Below, one piece after another: positions 54,580-63,528 of a stretch of DNA of 64,000 bases; within the stretch, counting starts at the first letter, position 1, and each line of letters starts with the position of its first letter. Under the pieces are notes generated by a model. The model made no database searches and was not told the DNA's origin. It saw only the letters and a list, made by a program, of their open reading frames with translations. The position numbers and the translations under genes are program-made. Origin of the DNA: Serratia marcescens (GTDB taxonomy: Bacteria; Pseudomonadota; Gammaproteobacteria; Enterobacterales; Enterobacteriaceae); the NCBI RefSeq assembly GCF_029846115.1, contig NZ_JARVZZ010000001.1, positions 1,488,001-1,552,000 on the forward strand, read 5' to 3'.

Positions 54580-55329
54580 ATGATTACCGAATTGGCCAAG
54601 AATGAACAGGGACGAGATTTTGCCGTTGGCGATCTGCACGGCTGCCTGGATGAGTTACGTGTGCTGCTTGAGCATGTCGGGTTCGACACACGCCGTGATC
54701 GTCTGGTTGCCGTGGGTGACTTAATCGATCGTGGCACGAACAGTTTGGGGTGTCTGACATTACTTGAGCAGCCCTGGTTTTTTTCTGTATTGGGCAATCA
54801 TGAGAAAGTGCTGCTTGATTATAGGCAAGCGACCGAGAGCCAACGGCAAAGTGAGATCGCTCAGAGATGGAAGATGATGGGCGGGGATTGGTTTTTTGAA
54901 CTGGACGATGCGATGCGGTACCGCTGCCAGCAGCTAGCCATGATGCTCCCTTGGGTGATTAAACTCACCGTCGCTCAAGTCGATTATTGCGTGATTCATG
55001 CTGAGGTGCCTCCTGAAATAGATTGCCTCGAAACGTTCCTTACAGGGTTGCAATCTGGAGACCCGGTGAGTACGCATAGCTGTCTTTTTGGGCGCCGGCG
55101 TAACCGTGCCAAATACGATGGGCCAATAATGAATGTCGGTTATGTACTGTGCGGGCATACGCCAAGTGAAGGTGCACGCCAATTGGGCAATATGTGCAAC
55201 CTGGATTATGGCGCGTTTGATATCGCCAACCGTGGGGCGCTTTGCCTGCTCGAACTGGGAACACACCGCCGCTATTTGTTGAGAAAAGACGGTATTGTCG
55301 AGCAGGCAGTTGATGCTGCTTGTTGTTGA
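54580..55329 (+). CDS. PrpA-like serine/threonine metallophosphatase
   Basis: A 249-residue calcineurin-type phosphatase with DFAVGDLHGCLDEL, VAVGDLIDRG, SVLGNHEKVLLDY and YVLCGHTPSEGA, covering all metal-binding motifs (DxH, GDxxDRG, GNHE, GH). It resembles the enterobacterial PphA/PrpA and phage lambda phosphatases. No signal peptide is present. It is divergent from the AbiE-like operon with shared repeats in between, so it may have come with it as island cargo. Confidence 0.87.
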   Translation: MITELAKNEQGRDFAVGDLHGCLDELRVLLEHVGFDTRRDRLVAVGDLIDRGTNSLGCLTLLEQPWFFSVLGNHEKVLLDYRQATESQRQSEIAQRWKMMGGDWFFELDDAMRYRCQQLAMMLPWVIKLTVAQVDYCVIHAEVPPEIDCLETFLTGLQSGDPVSTHSCLFGRRRNRAKYDGPIMNVGYVLCGHTPSEGARQLGNMCNLDYGAFDIANRGALCLLELGTHRRYLLRKDGIVEQAVDAACC

Positions 55330-55337
55330 AAAGTCGC

Positions 55338-55430
55338 TTACTGCTCTTTCTTCTTGCCGAAGATTCTGATCAGCGCGCCGACCAGGATGCCGACCGCGAT
55401 GCCGGCGAAGATCCAGCCGATGATGCCCAT
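55338..55430 (-). CDS. Single-helix membrane microprotein
   Basis: From ATG 55430, with AGGAG eight bases upstream, 30 residues: MGIIGWIFAGIAVGILVGAL plus a basic tail (RIFGKKKEQ). One membrane helix with a positive C-terminus. The family is not recognised; small enterobacterial proteins of this type often bind larger membrane partners. It lies between the phosphatase and the third palindromic repeat. Confidence 0.55.
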   Translation of the reverse strand: MGIIGWIFAGIAVGILVGALIRIFGKKKEQ

Positions 55431-55464
55431 TTCCTTAACTCCTGCTAGTACGTTGATCTGATTA

Positions 55465-55586
55465 TACCCGTCATACTTGAAACTGCATCTGTGTTGGCTG
55501 CGAGTGCGTACGCCAGTCACTTACTTGAGTAAGCTCCTGGCGAGCCACCTCTTGCCGCCGGGATGCAGCTCCAACTATTTAGGGTA
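55465..55586. repeat. Palindromic intergenic repeat, copy 3
   Basis: Begins TACCCGTCATACTTGAAAC and ends TTTAGGGTA, with GTGTTGGCTGCG, CTTACTTGAGTAAG and CTTGCCGCCGGGATGCAG inside. Ends are nearly the same as copy 1 (7569-7692). Confidence 0.85.
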
Positions 55587-55593
55587 GAAATAA

Positions 55594-56721
55594 TCATTCG
55601 ACGCGAAACGCCTCTTCGATCATCCGTTGCCGCTGTGCCGGCGCATAGTCGATCCAGGAATTCTTGCTGTTGGATTTCTCCAGCGCCACCGCCAATTCCT
55701 GGCCGGAAATCGGCAAATCGTCCTGCCAGAACGGCGCGATGGCGTGGCGGGTGATGAAATCGGTCAGGTAGCTCTCCGGGCTGCCCTGCCAGTGCGGGTA
55801 CAGGCGCGCGGCCAGCTCGGCCATCAGCGCGCGTTGCTGCGGCTGTTCGCTGCTTTCCAGCAGGGCAAGGAACGGCAGCAGCAGGCGGCCGCAGACCTGG
55901 CCGTGGTGGTAGTCGCGCAGCGCGCCGATCTCGCCGGCGATGCCGTGGATCACCCCCAGCCCGGCGGCGCTCAGCGTCAGCCCCCCGAGGTACGAAGCTT
56001 GCATAATCGCTTCGCGCGCCGCGTCGCTGCGGTTGAGCGCCGGCCAGGCGGCAAGGAAATGGCGGATGCCGCTCAGCGACATGTCGCGCGTCATGGCGCC
56101 GGCGGTTTTCGACAGATAGGCCTCGAACAGGTGGGTAAAAGCGTCGATGGCGCAGTAGGCCAGCACCTTGTCCGGCGCGCCGGCCAGCAGCTGCGGATCG
56201 AGAATGGCGGTGTACGGCACGAAGTTATTGTGGCGCAGCGAGGCTTTCACTTTGCTGACCTGGGTGTCGGTGATCACCGCGTTCTGCGTCACCTCGCTGC
56301 CGGTGCCGGCGGTGGTGGGAATGGCGATCAGCGGCAGGGTGGCGCCGCTGATTTTGCTGTCGCCCACTTTTTCCATATAGCGCAGCGTCGGCAGCGGATG
56401 CTCCACCAGCGCGGAGAACGCCTTGGCGGCATCCAGCACGCTGCCGCCGCCGATGGCCACCACGCGCCGTGCCTGGCCGCGCCAGCGCGCCACCCAGGCG
56501 TCTATTTCCTGCGGCGACGCCTCGTGGCTGACGATCTCGGTGCCGATGAGCAGCGGCGTCAGCGATTCGCGCAGGCCGGCGTACACCGGGCCGTTGAGAA
56601 AAGATCGGCAGCTGAACAGCAGCGTCGGCTGCGGATCGGCAAGCAGCAGCGGCGGCAGCTGCTGGATGCTGCCGTGGCCGAACCAGGTCTGACGGTTGGC
56701 GATGATGTGGCTGACGGACAT
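55594..56721 (-). CDS. Iron-containing (group III) alcohol dehydrogenase
   Basis: The start at 56721 (AAGGAG upstream) gives 375 residues. NAD binding: VVAIGGGSVLDAAKAFSALV. The family block is IAIPTTAGTGSEVTQNAVI. Iron-binding His/Asp: AIDAFTHLFEAYLS and GVIHGIAGEIGALRDYHHGQ. It oxidises or reduces a small alcohol/aldehyde. It is divergent from a LuxR-type regulator and near an amine-oxidase cluster, so an aldehyde from amine oxidation is a possible substrate. Confidence 0.88.
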   Translation of the reverse strand: MSVSHIIANRQTWFGHGSIQQLPPLLLADPQPTLLFSCRSFLNGPVYAGLRESLTPLLIGTEIVSHEASPQEIDAWVARWRGQARRVVAIGGGSVLDAAKAFSALVEHPLPTLRYMEKVGDSKISGATLPLIAIPTTAGTGSEVTQNAVITDTQVSKVKASLRHNNFVPYTAILDPQLLAGAPDKVLAYCAIDAFTHLFEAYLSKTAGAMTRDMSLSGIRHFLAAWPALNRSDAAREAIMQASYLGGLTLSAAGLGVIHGIAGEIGALRDYHHGQVCGRLLLPFLALLESSEQPQQRALMAELAARLYPHWQGSPESYLTDFITRHAIAPFWQDDLPISGQELAVALEKSNSKNSWIDYAPAQRQRMIEEAFRVE

Positions 56722-56950
56722 GAGGTCTCCTTGACGGCGTTGCAGGGCGCGATGCCACAGCATAAGCCAGCGGGCGCGGAGCGGCCACCGCTTTCCCCGC
56801 TGCGGCAACTTGTGAGTTGTTTAACATGTAAACGATCGCGTTCTTGCATTTCGGCGCGCCGGATGCTTTTTTTAACAGTACTGGCCGCCATGCGGCTAAC
56901 CCCATCCGAAATCGGTAGATTGTTAATGTATTAATAATGGCGAGGCGGGT

Positions 56951-57709
56951 ATGGATATTCAGGTTGAACGCTTGTCTGCGGTGATCGATGCGGTGGCCAG
57001 CCCGCGCTTTTATCCCAGCCTGTTGAATTGGCTGGAAGGTTTTTTCGCCTTCGACAACGCCATCGTCTATGCCTTCGAACGCGGCCGGCCGCCGCGCTGC
57101 CTGATCAAAACCGAGCGGGAAAACAGCGATGCGGTTAACCAGATCTACCAACAGGGCGCCTATCTGCAGGATCCGTTTTACCGCGCGCTGAACGACGGCG
57201 GCGAAGGCGAGGTGCTCACGCTGCGCCAGCTGGCGCCCTGCGGGTTTTATCACAGCGACTATTACCGTAATTTTTATCGCAAGACCGGCTGGCACGATGA
57301 GGCCGGCGTACTGCTGCAGCTGACGCCGGAGCGCGGGCTGGGGGTGTTCTTCGGCTCGGCGTGCCGCACGGTGGCGGTGCGCTACCCGCAGCGGGCGGAT
57401 CTGCGCAGCGCGCTGACGCTGGTGAAAAGCGTGGCGCGGCTGCACGGCGAAGTGGTGGCGGCACCGGCCGAGGCCGACATGGGGAACGACGATGGCGCGC
57501 AGGCGCGTTATCTGCTGACGCCGCGCGAGCGCGAGATCGTCGATCTGATCCTCGCCGGCTGCGGTTCGCAGCAGATTGCCGACCGGCTGTTCATCAGCCT
57601 CGGCACGGTAAAAAATCACCGCAAGAACATCTACGGCAAGCTGAACATCGGCTCGCAGGCCGAACTGTTCAGCCTGTTGCTGACCGCCCCGCAGCGCCGC
57701 AGCGCGTGA
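56951..57709 (+). CDS. LuxR-family regulator (orphan), upstream of the amine-oxidase gene
   Basis: A 252-residue protein. The N-terminal ~170 residues form a GAF/autoinducer-like sensor (YPSLLNWLEGFFAFDNAIVY, SDYYRNFYRKTGWHDEAGVL) without the full set of AHL-binding residues that I would expect. The C-terminal GerE HTH is clear: LTPREREIVDLILAGCGSQQ, IADRLFISLGTVKNHRKNIY. It is in tandem with the FAD oxidoreductase 101 bp downstream. A second similar LuxR protein is at 62881-63528; the pair frames the cluster. Confidence 0.85.
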   Translation: MDIQVERLSAVIDAVASPRFYPSLLNWLEGFFAFDNAIVYAFERGRPPRCLIKTERENSDAVNQIYQQGAYLQDPFYRALNDGGEGEVLTLRQLAPCGFYHSDYYRNFYRKTGWHDEAGVLLQLTPERGLGVFFGSACRTVAVRYPQRADLRSALTLVKSVARLHGEVVAAPAEADMGNDDGAQARYLLTPREREIVDLILAGCGSQQIADRLFISLGTVKNHRKNIYGKLNIGSQAELFSLLLTAPQRRSA

Positions 57710-57810
57710 ATGTTAATTTTTTGTAGCGAATGTCCCTAAGGGGACATAGCGGACTAATCCACTGCTCCCGATAATCCGATGTCATAGCATAGGCAATCGG
57801 GAGTGCGGCA

Positions 57811-59112
57811 GTGAACAACGAAATCGAGTCCTTAACCTACTACGCGGCGACCAAAAAATACGATCTGCGCTTCCCGACGCTGGAAGAGGATCTGGACGTC
57901 GACGTGGTGATCATCGGCGGCGGCTTCTCCGGCATCAACAGCGCGCTGGAGCTGGCGGAGAAGGGCATCACCAACATCGCCATTCTCGAAGGCCGCTATC
58001 TGGGCTACGGCGGCACCGGGCGCAACGGCGGTCAGGTGATGGCCGGCATCGGCCACGATCTGGAGAAGATCAAGCGCCACGTTGGCCCGGCCGGGCTGGA
58101 AACCATCTTCAAAATCAGCAACCTCGGCGCCGGCATTATCCGCGAGCGCATCAAGAAATATGACATCGACGCCGACTTCTGCTTCGGCTACGGCTATCTC
58201 GGCAGCAACGCGCGCCAGGAGAAGACCCTGCGCGGCTGGCTGAAGGAGTTCAAGGCGGTAGCGCCGCAGGAGGAGATTGAGCTCTACACCGGGGCGGAGG
58301 TGAAGCAGGTGGTGGGCTCCGACGCTTACACCTGCGCGCTGAAACACATGGGCGGCGGCCACGTGCATTCGCTCAACCTGCTGCTGGGCGAGGCCAAGGC
58401 GCTGAGCGGCTACGGGGTGAAAATCTTCGAGAACAGCAGCGTGCTCAACGTGGAGTACGGGCCGCGCATCACGGTGCGCACCGCCATGGGCTCGGTGCGC
58501 GCCAACAAGATGCTGTGGGCCTGCAACGGCTTCCTCAACGGCATGGAGCCGCAGATCTACCGCAAGACCATCAATACCTACGCCTTCCAGCTGGCCACCG
58601 AGCCGCTGTCTGACGATCTGATCCGCCAGATCAGCCCGATCCGCGGCGCCTACAGCGACATCCGCCCGGTGATCGACTATTACCGGGTGACCAACGAAAA
58701 CCGGCTGCTGTTCGGCAGCGCCACCCGCCTGATCGAATATTTCCCGTCGGATCTCAAGGCCTGGAACCGCAACCTGATGCTGAAGGTGTTCCCGTACCTG
58801 AAAGACGTGAAGATCGATCTGGCCTGGGGCGGCCCGCTGTGCTGCAGCGCCAACCTGTTCCCGCAGATCGGCACGCTGCCGGATCGCGACAATGTGTTTT
58901 ACGTGCAGGGCTACTCCGGCTTCGGCGTGACGCCGAGCCACATCGTGTGCAAGGTGCTGGCGGAGGGCATGAGCGAAGGATCCGATCGTTACGATCTGAT
59001 GAGCTCGATCCCGCACGTCAACATCTTCGGCAAGGACAAGCTGCGGCGGGTGATGACCACCGCCGGTAAGGTTTGGCACCAGACATCCGGCTACTGGAAA
59101 GGCCGCCGTTAA
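57811..59112 (+). CDS. FAD-dependent amine/amino-acid oxidase (PuuB-like)
   Basis: A 433-residue DAO-family oxidase starting at GTG 57811 with GGGAG upstream. FAD binding: VDVVIIGGGFSGINSALELAE and YGGTGRNGGQVMAGIG. The C-terminal block VFYVQGYSGFGVTPSHIVCK holds the second dinucleotide contact. The typical covalent-FAD position is not evident. It resembles gamma-glutamylputrescine oxidase. It is followed 18 bp later by a cupin, suggesting oxidation of a glutamylated or acetylated amine. Confidence 0.86.
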   Translation: MNNEIESLTYYAATKKYDLRFPTLEEDLDVDVVIIGGGFSGINSALELAEKGITNIAILEGRYLGYGGTGRNGGQVMAGIGHDLEKIKRHVGPAGLETIFKISNLGAGIIRERIKKYDIDADFCFGYGYLGSNARQEKTLRGWLKEFKAVAPQEEIELYTGAEVKQVVGSDAYTCALKHMGGGHVHSLNLLLGEAKALSGYGVKIFENSSVLNVEYGPRITVRTAMGSVRANKMLWACNGFLNGMEPQIYRKTINTYAFQLATEPLSDDLIRQISPIRGAYSDIRPVIDYYRVTNENRLLFGSATRLIEYFPSDLKAWNRNLMLKVFPYLKDVKIDLAWGGPLCCSANLFPQIGTLPDRDNVFYVQGYSGFGVTPSHIVCKVLAEGMSEGSDRYDLMSSIPHVNIFGKDKLRRVMTTAGKVWHQTSGYWKGRR

Positions 59113-59130
59113 CCCTCAGAGGAGAATGAC

Positions 59131-59496
59131 ATGAAACCGTTACTGCTTAAACAACCGCTGCCGGAACTGCTGGAGATCGGCAGCGTCAGCAACCTGGGCG
59201 CCACGGTGATCGCCGGCACGCCGACCGTCGGCGTGGCCAGCATCTTCGGCGAACCGACCGATAACCTGAACTGCGGCGTGTTCAGCTGCACCCGCGGCAG
59301 CTTCGTGATGGAGTATCCGTTTGCCGAGCACGCCACGGTGTGGGAAGGCAGCGCGACCCTGACCAACGAACGCACCGGCGAATCGATGCAGTATCAGGCC
59401 GGCGATTCCTGGTTCGTCGAGAAGGGCACCCCGGTGCGCTGGGACATCACCTCGGATCGCTTCGTCAAACACTACCTCGCCATCGTCGAAGGCTGA
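59131..59496 (+). CDS. Cupin-domain protein (DUF861/EutQ-like)
   Basis: A 121-residue single-domain cupin with strands such as GVFSCTRGSFVMEYPFAEHA, TVWEGSATLTNERTGESMQY and AGDSWFVEKGTPVRWDI. The family often accompanies amine oxidases. The pair with the preceding gene is tightly spaced. It may bind a metal or the substrate; activity is not known. Confidence 0.82.
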   Translation: MKPLLLKQPLPELLEIGSVSNLGATVIAGTPTVGVASIFGEPTDNLNCGVFSCTRGSFVMEYPFAEHATVWEGSATLTNERTGESMQYQAGDSWFVEKGTPVRWDITSDRFVKHYLAIVEG

Positions 59497-59506
59497 CGTC
59501 GTCATG

Positions 59507-59535
59507 CCCCCTCAGCATGCTGAATGCCGAGGGGG
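59507..59535. terminator. Hairpin between convergent cupin and hydrolase genes
   Basis: CCCCCTC (59507-59513) pairs with GAGGGGG (59529-59535). There is no T run, so it is only a possible bidirectional terminator. Confidence 0.45.
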
Positions 59536-59541
59536 AGCACC

Positions 59542-60348
59542 TTAGCCTAACGCCCGCGCAATAAAATCGGTCACCCGCTTGAGGATCTGATCCTTATTGG
59601 TTTCGTTAAAGCTCTCGTGCCGCCCGCCCGCATTGATCATCCGTTCGAAATCGTTGCCGCGCAGACGATCGAGCGCGGTTTGCGTTTCGCTCATCAGCAC
59701 CAGCCGATCGTCGTCGCCGTGGATCCACAGCGTGGGCAGTGCGCCGAAGCCCGGCCCGGCGTTGATGGCGGCGAGGATCCGCTGCATGGCGCGCAGGGTG
59801 GGGCGCTTGAACGGCCCGTGCCACACCAGCGGATCTTCCTGATACGCCGCGCCAACCGCCGGATCGCGCGCCAGGGTGGCGGTATCCAGCGGCGCGTCGG
59901 GGATCGCCGGCAGTTCGGCCAGGTCGGAGATCGCCGTTCTGTCGCCGAGCAGCGGGCCGGACAACACCAATGCGTGCACTTCCTCGCCGTAGCGCTGCAC
60001 GTAGCGGGTGGCGATCATGCCGCCCATCGAGTGGCCGATCACCACCAGCGGCAAGGTGGGGTATTGCTGCCGAAAATGGCTGACTACGCGCTGCACGTCG
60101 TCGACCACGGCGTCATAATCCTCGATCAGCACGCGTTCGCCCTGCGACAGGCCGTGGCCGAGATGGTCGGGGCCGAACACCCGCGCGCCCTGCGCCTGCA
60201 GCGTGCGCGCCACGTATTGGTAACGGCCGAGATGCTCGCCGTAGCCGTGTATCAGCAGCGCCAGATAGCGCGGCTGGTCGTTTCCCCAGTCGTGCACGGC
60301 AATGTCGCCGTGACGGCCTTTGATAAAGCTGACGGTTTGTTCGGGCAT
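59542..60348 (-). CDS. Alpha/beta hydrolase (monoacylglycerol-lipase-like)
   Basis: 268 residues with the oxyanion block LLIHGYGEHLGRYQYVARTL, GPDHLGHGLSQGERVLI, the nucleophile elbow GHSMGGMIATRYV, Asp in LWIHGDDDRLV and His in GGRHESFNE. This is the lysophospholipase/monoglyceride-lipase pattern. It is cytosolic. A link to the amine cluster is only by position; it is in tandem with the upstream deacetylase gene but 95 bp away. Confidence 0.85.
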   Translation of the reverse strand: MPEQTVSFIKGRHGDIAVHDWGNDQPRYLALLIHGYGEHLGRYQYVARTLQAQGARVFGPDHLGHGLSQGERVLIEDYDAVVDDVQRVVSHFRQQYPTLPLVVIGHSMGGMIATRYVQRYGEEVHALVLSGPLLGDRTAISDLAELPAIPDAPLDTATLARDPAVGAAYQEDPLVWHGPFKRPTLRAMQRILAAINAGPGFGALPTLWIHGDDDRLVLMSETQTALDRLRGNDFERMINAGGRHESFNETNKDQILKRVTDFIARALG

Positions 60349-60443
60349 GTTATTGTTCTCATGGTGGGTAGGGTTGCCCTTCAGCGTAGCGGCTGGCAGC
60401 GAGGTTGTCAGGGGCGCCGGGTGCGGCGCCCGCAGAGAGGAGG

Positions 60444-61556
60444 TTACAAACCGAACTGGCGCGCCAGCGCATCGAGCGCTTCGCGCTGGAAGCGGTTGAA
60501 GGCGTCGCGCGGCTGCTGTTGCTGGATAAACGCCAGCAGCGGATCCTGCACTTCAGTGCGCACGCCGCTCAGCTGTTCCATCACCGCCAGCCCGCAGAAC
60601 GGCACGTAGGATTCGGCGTAGCCGCCTTCGTGCACCATCACCAGCTTTCCGCTGCACAGCCGGTCGGCGGCGTCCTGCACCAGCGCAGTCATGGCGCGGA
60701 AGCTGTCGCTGTGTAACTGCATGCGTGCCAGCGGATCGAGGGCGTTGGCGTCGTAGCCGCAGGCGACGATGATCAGCTCCGGCTCGAATTTTTCCAGCGC
60801 CGGGATGATGATGCGCCGCATGGCGTGCAGGTAGCCGTCGTCGCCGGCGCCGGCCAGCATCGGCACGTTAACGTTGCAGCCCGCCCCGTCACCTTCACCG
60901 CGATCCTGCTCGCCGGAATAGCCCGCCGGGAAGCAGCCGTCCTGATGCAGCGACAGCGTCAGCACGTCGCCGCGTTGCCAATAGATGTGCTGGGTGCCGT
61001 TGCCGTGGTGCACGTCCCAGTCGAGCACCGCCACCTTGCCGAGGCCATGGCGGGCCTTGGCGCGCTCGATGGCGATGGGAATATTGGCAAGGAAGCAGAA
61101 GCCCATCGATTGATCCGGCAGGCAGTGGTGGCCCGGCGGGCGCGACAGCGCATAGGCGTTATCCAGTTCGCCCTGCAGCACCGCCTCCACCGCCGCACAG
61201 GCCAGCCCGGCGGAGAGTTTGGCGATTTCATAGCTGCCCGGCCCCAGCGGCGCTTCCTCCCCCAGCAGGCCGCCGCCGCTGTCGCTCACCTGTTTGAAGC
61301 GCTGCAGGTAGTGGGCGGGGTGAATGCGCAGCAGGTCTTCTTCCGTCGCCGGTTCGGCGCTCAGCAGGGTGAGCTGGCGCGACAGGCCGGATACGTCCAT
61401 CAGGTTCTTCATGCGCCGTTTGGTTTCCGGCGACTCGGCATGGCCGGCGCCCGAGGGCGGTTGCACCCAGCCGCCGACCGGCAAGGTGGTGGCGTGCAGG
61501 CCGGTGCTGTGCCAGAAACAGCGTTCATCAAACAAGAAACCGGTTGTTCTTTTCAC
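60444..61556 (-). CDS. Class II histone-deacetylase-like / acetylpolyamine amidohydrolase
   Basis: A 370-residue zinc hydrolase: ALSRPPGHHCLPDQSMGFCF, VLDWDVHHGNGTQHIYW, VACGYDANALDPLARM and VHEGGYAESYVPFCGLA hold the zinc ligands and the His pair. Bacterial members release acetate from acetylated polyamines or similar amides. The ATG overlaps the stop of the MFS gene as ATGA, so uptake and deacetylation are coupled. With the PuuB-like oxidase it forms a plausible acetylamine pathway. Confidence 0.88.
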   Translation of the reverse strand: MKRTTGFLFDERCFWHSTGLHATTLPVGGWVQPPSGAGHAESPETKRRMKNLMDVSGLSRQLTLLSAEPATEEDLLRIHPAHYLQRFKQVSDSGGGLLGEEAPLGPGSYEIAKLSAGLACAAVEAVLQGELDNAYALSRPPGHHCLPDQSMGFCFLANIPIAIERAKARHGLGKVAVLDWDVHHGNGTQHIYWQRGDVLTLSLHQDGCFPAGYSGEQDRGEGDGAGCNVNVPMLAGAGDDGYLHAMRRIIIPALEKFEPELIIVACGYDANALDPLARMQLHSDSFRAMTALVQDAADRLCSGKLVMVHEGGYAESYVPFCGLAVMEQLSGVRTEVQDPLLAFIQQQQPRDAFNRFQREALDALARQFGL

Positions 61557-62740
61557 CTTTCTCCTCCTGTTATACGGCGCGGTGCGCGCGGTGAAGCCAG
61601 CGAAATCAACAGCAGCGACAGCAGCGCGCAGCCCAGCGCGCCGAACAGCAAGGCGTTGAAACCGCCGAAAGATTCGATAAGAGAGCCGGCCAGCGTCGGG
61701 CCGATGGCCATGCCGCCGCCGATCACCAGGTTGATGCCGTTCATCAGCTTGCCGTCGTTATCCAACCCGGCGACCCGCGCCAGAATGAACGGCAGCACGA
61801 AGGTCCAGGTGAATTTGAACAGCAGGGCCGCCAGGGCGAAGCGCAGCAGCAGGGGCTGGCCCGTCAGCAGCGCCACGCTGGCCAGCAGCAGGGCGTACCC
61901 CAGTACGATCAGGCGTCCGCCGCCGAAGCGCGCCCCGATCAACGCCGCGGCCCCCGCGCCGACGATGCCGAGCAAGGTGGCGACGGCCAGCACCTGGCCG
62001 CTGTGGGCTGGCGACAGCCCGGCGCCGGCGGCGATGCCGCCGATAAAAGTCCAGACCGCGCTCAGGCTGATGTAAAAGGTCAGTACCGCCAGCACGGCGC
62101 ACAGCTTGCGCGCCAGCGAGGCGGCGGGGCCGCTGCGGGCGGAGCGGGCGGCGGTGAAACCGTTGGGGAACGCCGGGATGAGTGGCAGGCAGCACAGCAT
62201 GATGGCCGCCAGAATCAGGTAGACCGCCATCAGGCCGAAATGCGCGAACAGCGGCGGCAGCACCAGCAGCCCGACCGCGCCCAGCACCAGCTGGCCAAGC
62301 ACCCAGAAGGCATAGACCCGGCTGGGGTTGGCGGTGCCGGCGGCGCAGGTGATGCACAGGATCATCAGAGTGCCACCCGCCAGCGAGGCGATAAAGCGCA
62401 GCGGCAGCAGCAGGGTAAAATCTTGCACCAGTGCCGAAACCAGGTTACCGACGATAAACACCAGCGCCGACAGCGTCGCGACCCGCCGCCAGTTGATGCG
62501 CCCGATCCACCACCACGCCGGCAGCGTGGCCAGGCTCATGGCGCCGAGTTCGGTGGAGAACAGGTGGCCGATCTGCGCCGGGCCGAGCTGCCACTGCGCG
62601 GCGAGCTGGGCGGCCACGGCGGGGGCGGTCATCAGAATGCCCGGCGCGATGGCGGCGAAGACGATAATGGCGGTCAGCAGCCGCGGCGGGCAGGGGAGCG
62701 CCGCGCCGACGGCGGGCGCGGAAACCGAATCACTGGACAT
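61553..62740 (-). CDS. MFS transporter
   Basis: The start at 62740 (AAGG upstream) gives 395 residues with 12 hydrophobic segments; a longer frame was rejected. ELGAMSLATLPAWWWIGRIN between helices 2 and 3 and the second-half repeat fit the major facilitator family. It overlaps the deacetylase gene by four bases, so it probably carries the amide substrate in, or product out. Confidence 0.84.
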   Translation of the reverse strand: MSSDSVSAPAVGAALPCPPRLLTAIIVFAAIAPGILMTAPAVAAQLAAQWQLGPAQIGHLFSTELGAMSLATLPAWWWIGRINWRRVATLSALVFIVGNLVSALVQDFTLLLPLRFIASLAGGTLMILCITCAAGTANPSRVYAFWVLGQLVLGAVGLLVLPPLFAHFGLMAVYLILAAIMLCCLPLIPAFPNGFTAARSARSGPAASLARKLCAVLAVLTFYISLSAVWTFIGGIAAGAGLSPAHSGQVLAVATLLGIVGAGAAALIGARFGGGRLIVLGYALLLASVALLTGQPLLLRFALAALLFKFTWTFVLPFILARVAGLDNDGKLMNGINLVIGGGMAIGPTLAGSLIESFGGFNALLFGALGCALLSLLLISLASPRAPRRITGGER

Positions 62741-62880
62741 AAACCTTATTCCCCAAGCGTTAAGTGACGATGAAATAACCCGCCTGGCCCGATTGCGGGC
62801 AAGGGGAGGCCGCGCCATAAATGGCGAATACGTTCTGGCGTTATTTTCCGGCCGCCGGCAGCGGCGGCCGTGATCAGGCG

Positions 62881-63528
62881 TTAACCGTGGGCGAGAAAGC
62901 CGCCGGCGACCAGTTCGGTGCGGTTCACCACGTCGGTTTTGGCGAAAATATTGCGCATATGGGTTTTCACCGTGGACAGCGAAATGCCCAGCTTCAGGGC
63001 GATGCGCTTATTGCTGGCGCCTTCGCGCACCAGGTTGACAATCTCTTGCTCTTTGGCGGTCAGCAACTGTGCCTCGCTGTCGGGCAACAGATCGCGCGTC
63101 GCCAGCTCGATCAGCGGCAGCACCGCGCGCAGGCGGCCGCGCTCCACTTCAGTGAACGGCGTATCGCGGATCAGCGATACCCCGGCGACGATGCGCTTGC
63201 GCTGGCGGATGAAGATCTCCGTCATGTCGCGCATGTCGTTCGGCAGCATAAAGTCGTGGTAATAGCGGCGGTTGCCGGCGATCGCCGCCGGGCTCATGCC
63301 GACCATGGTGATGTCCTGGCGATGGAAATTGGCCGGCTGCAGCGGATCTATCTGCTGGAAGTGGTTCAGGTACTGCTGATGCGTTTTATCGGGCATGCCG
63401 TGCAGGATGTAGTGATCCGGCCGCAGGTCGCGATCGACCAGATAAAACACCCCGGCAGACACCGGGATCAGGTGCGTAATGGTCGCCAAACAACTGTTGA
63501 TAAAGGCATCGGATGCGGTGCTGTGCAT
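62881..63528 (-). CDS. LuxR-family regulator (orphan) of the deacetylase/MFS genes
   Basis: 215 residues from the ATG at 63528 (GGAGG upstream). A ~145-residue GAF-like sensor (YLVDRDLRPDHYILHGMPDK, FHRQDITMVGMSP) precedes the GerE HTH LTAKEQEIVNLVREGASNKR, IALKLGISLSTVKTHMRNIF. It heads the MFS-deacetylase unit. Like the LuxR at 56951-57709 it has no AHL-synthase partner in view, so it is a solo regulator that may sense a metabolite. Confidence 0.85.
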   Translation of the reverse strand: MHSTASDAFINSCLATITHLIPVSAGVFYLVDRDLRPDHYILHGMPDKTHQQYLNHFQQIDPLQPANFHRQDITMVGMSPAAIAGNRRYYHDFMLPNDMRDMTEIFIRQRKRIVAGVSLIRDTPFTEVERGRLRAVLPLIELATRDLLPDSEAQLLTAKEQEIVNLVREGASNKRIALKLGISLSTVKTHMRNIFAKTDVVNRTELVAGGFLAHG

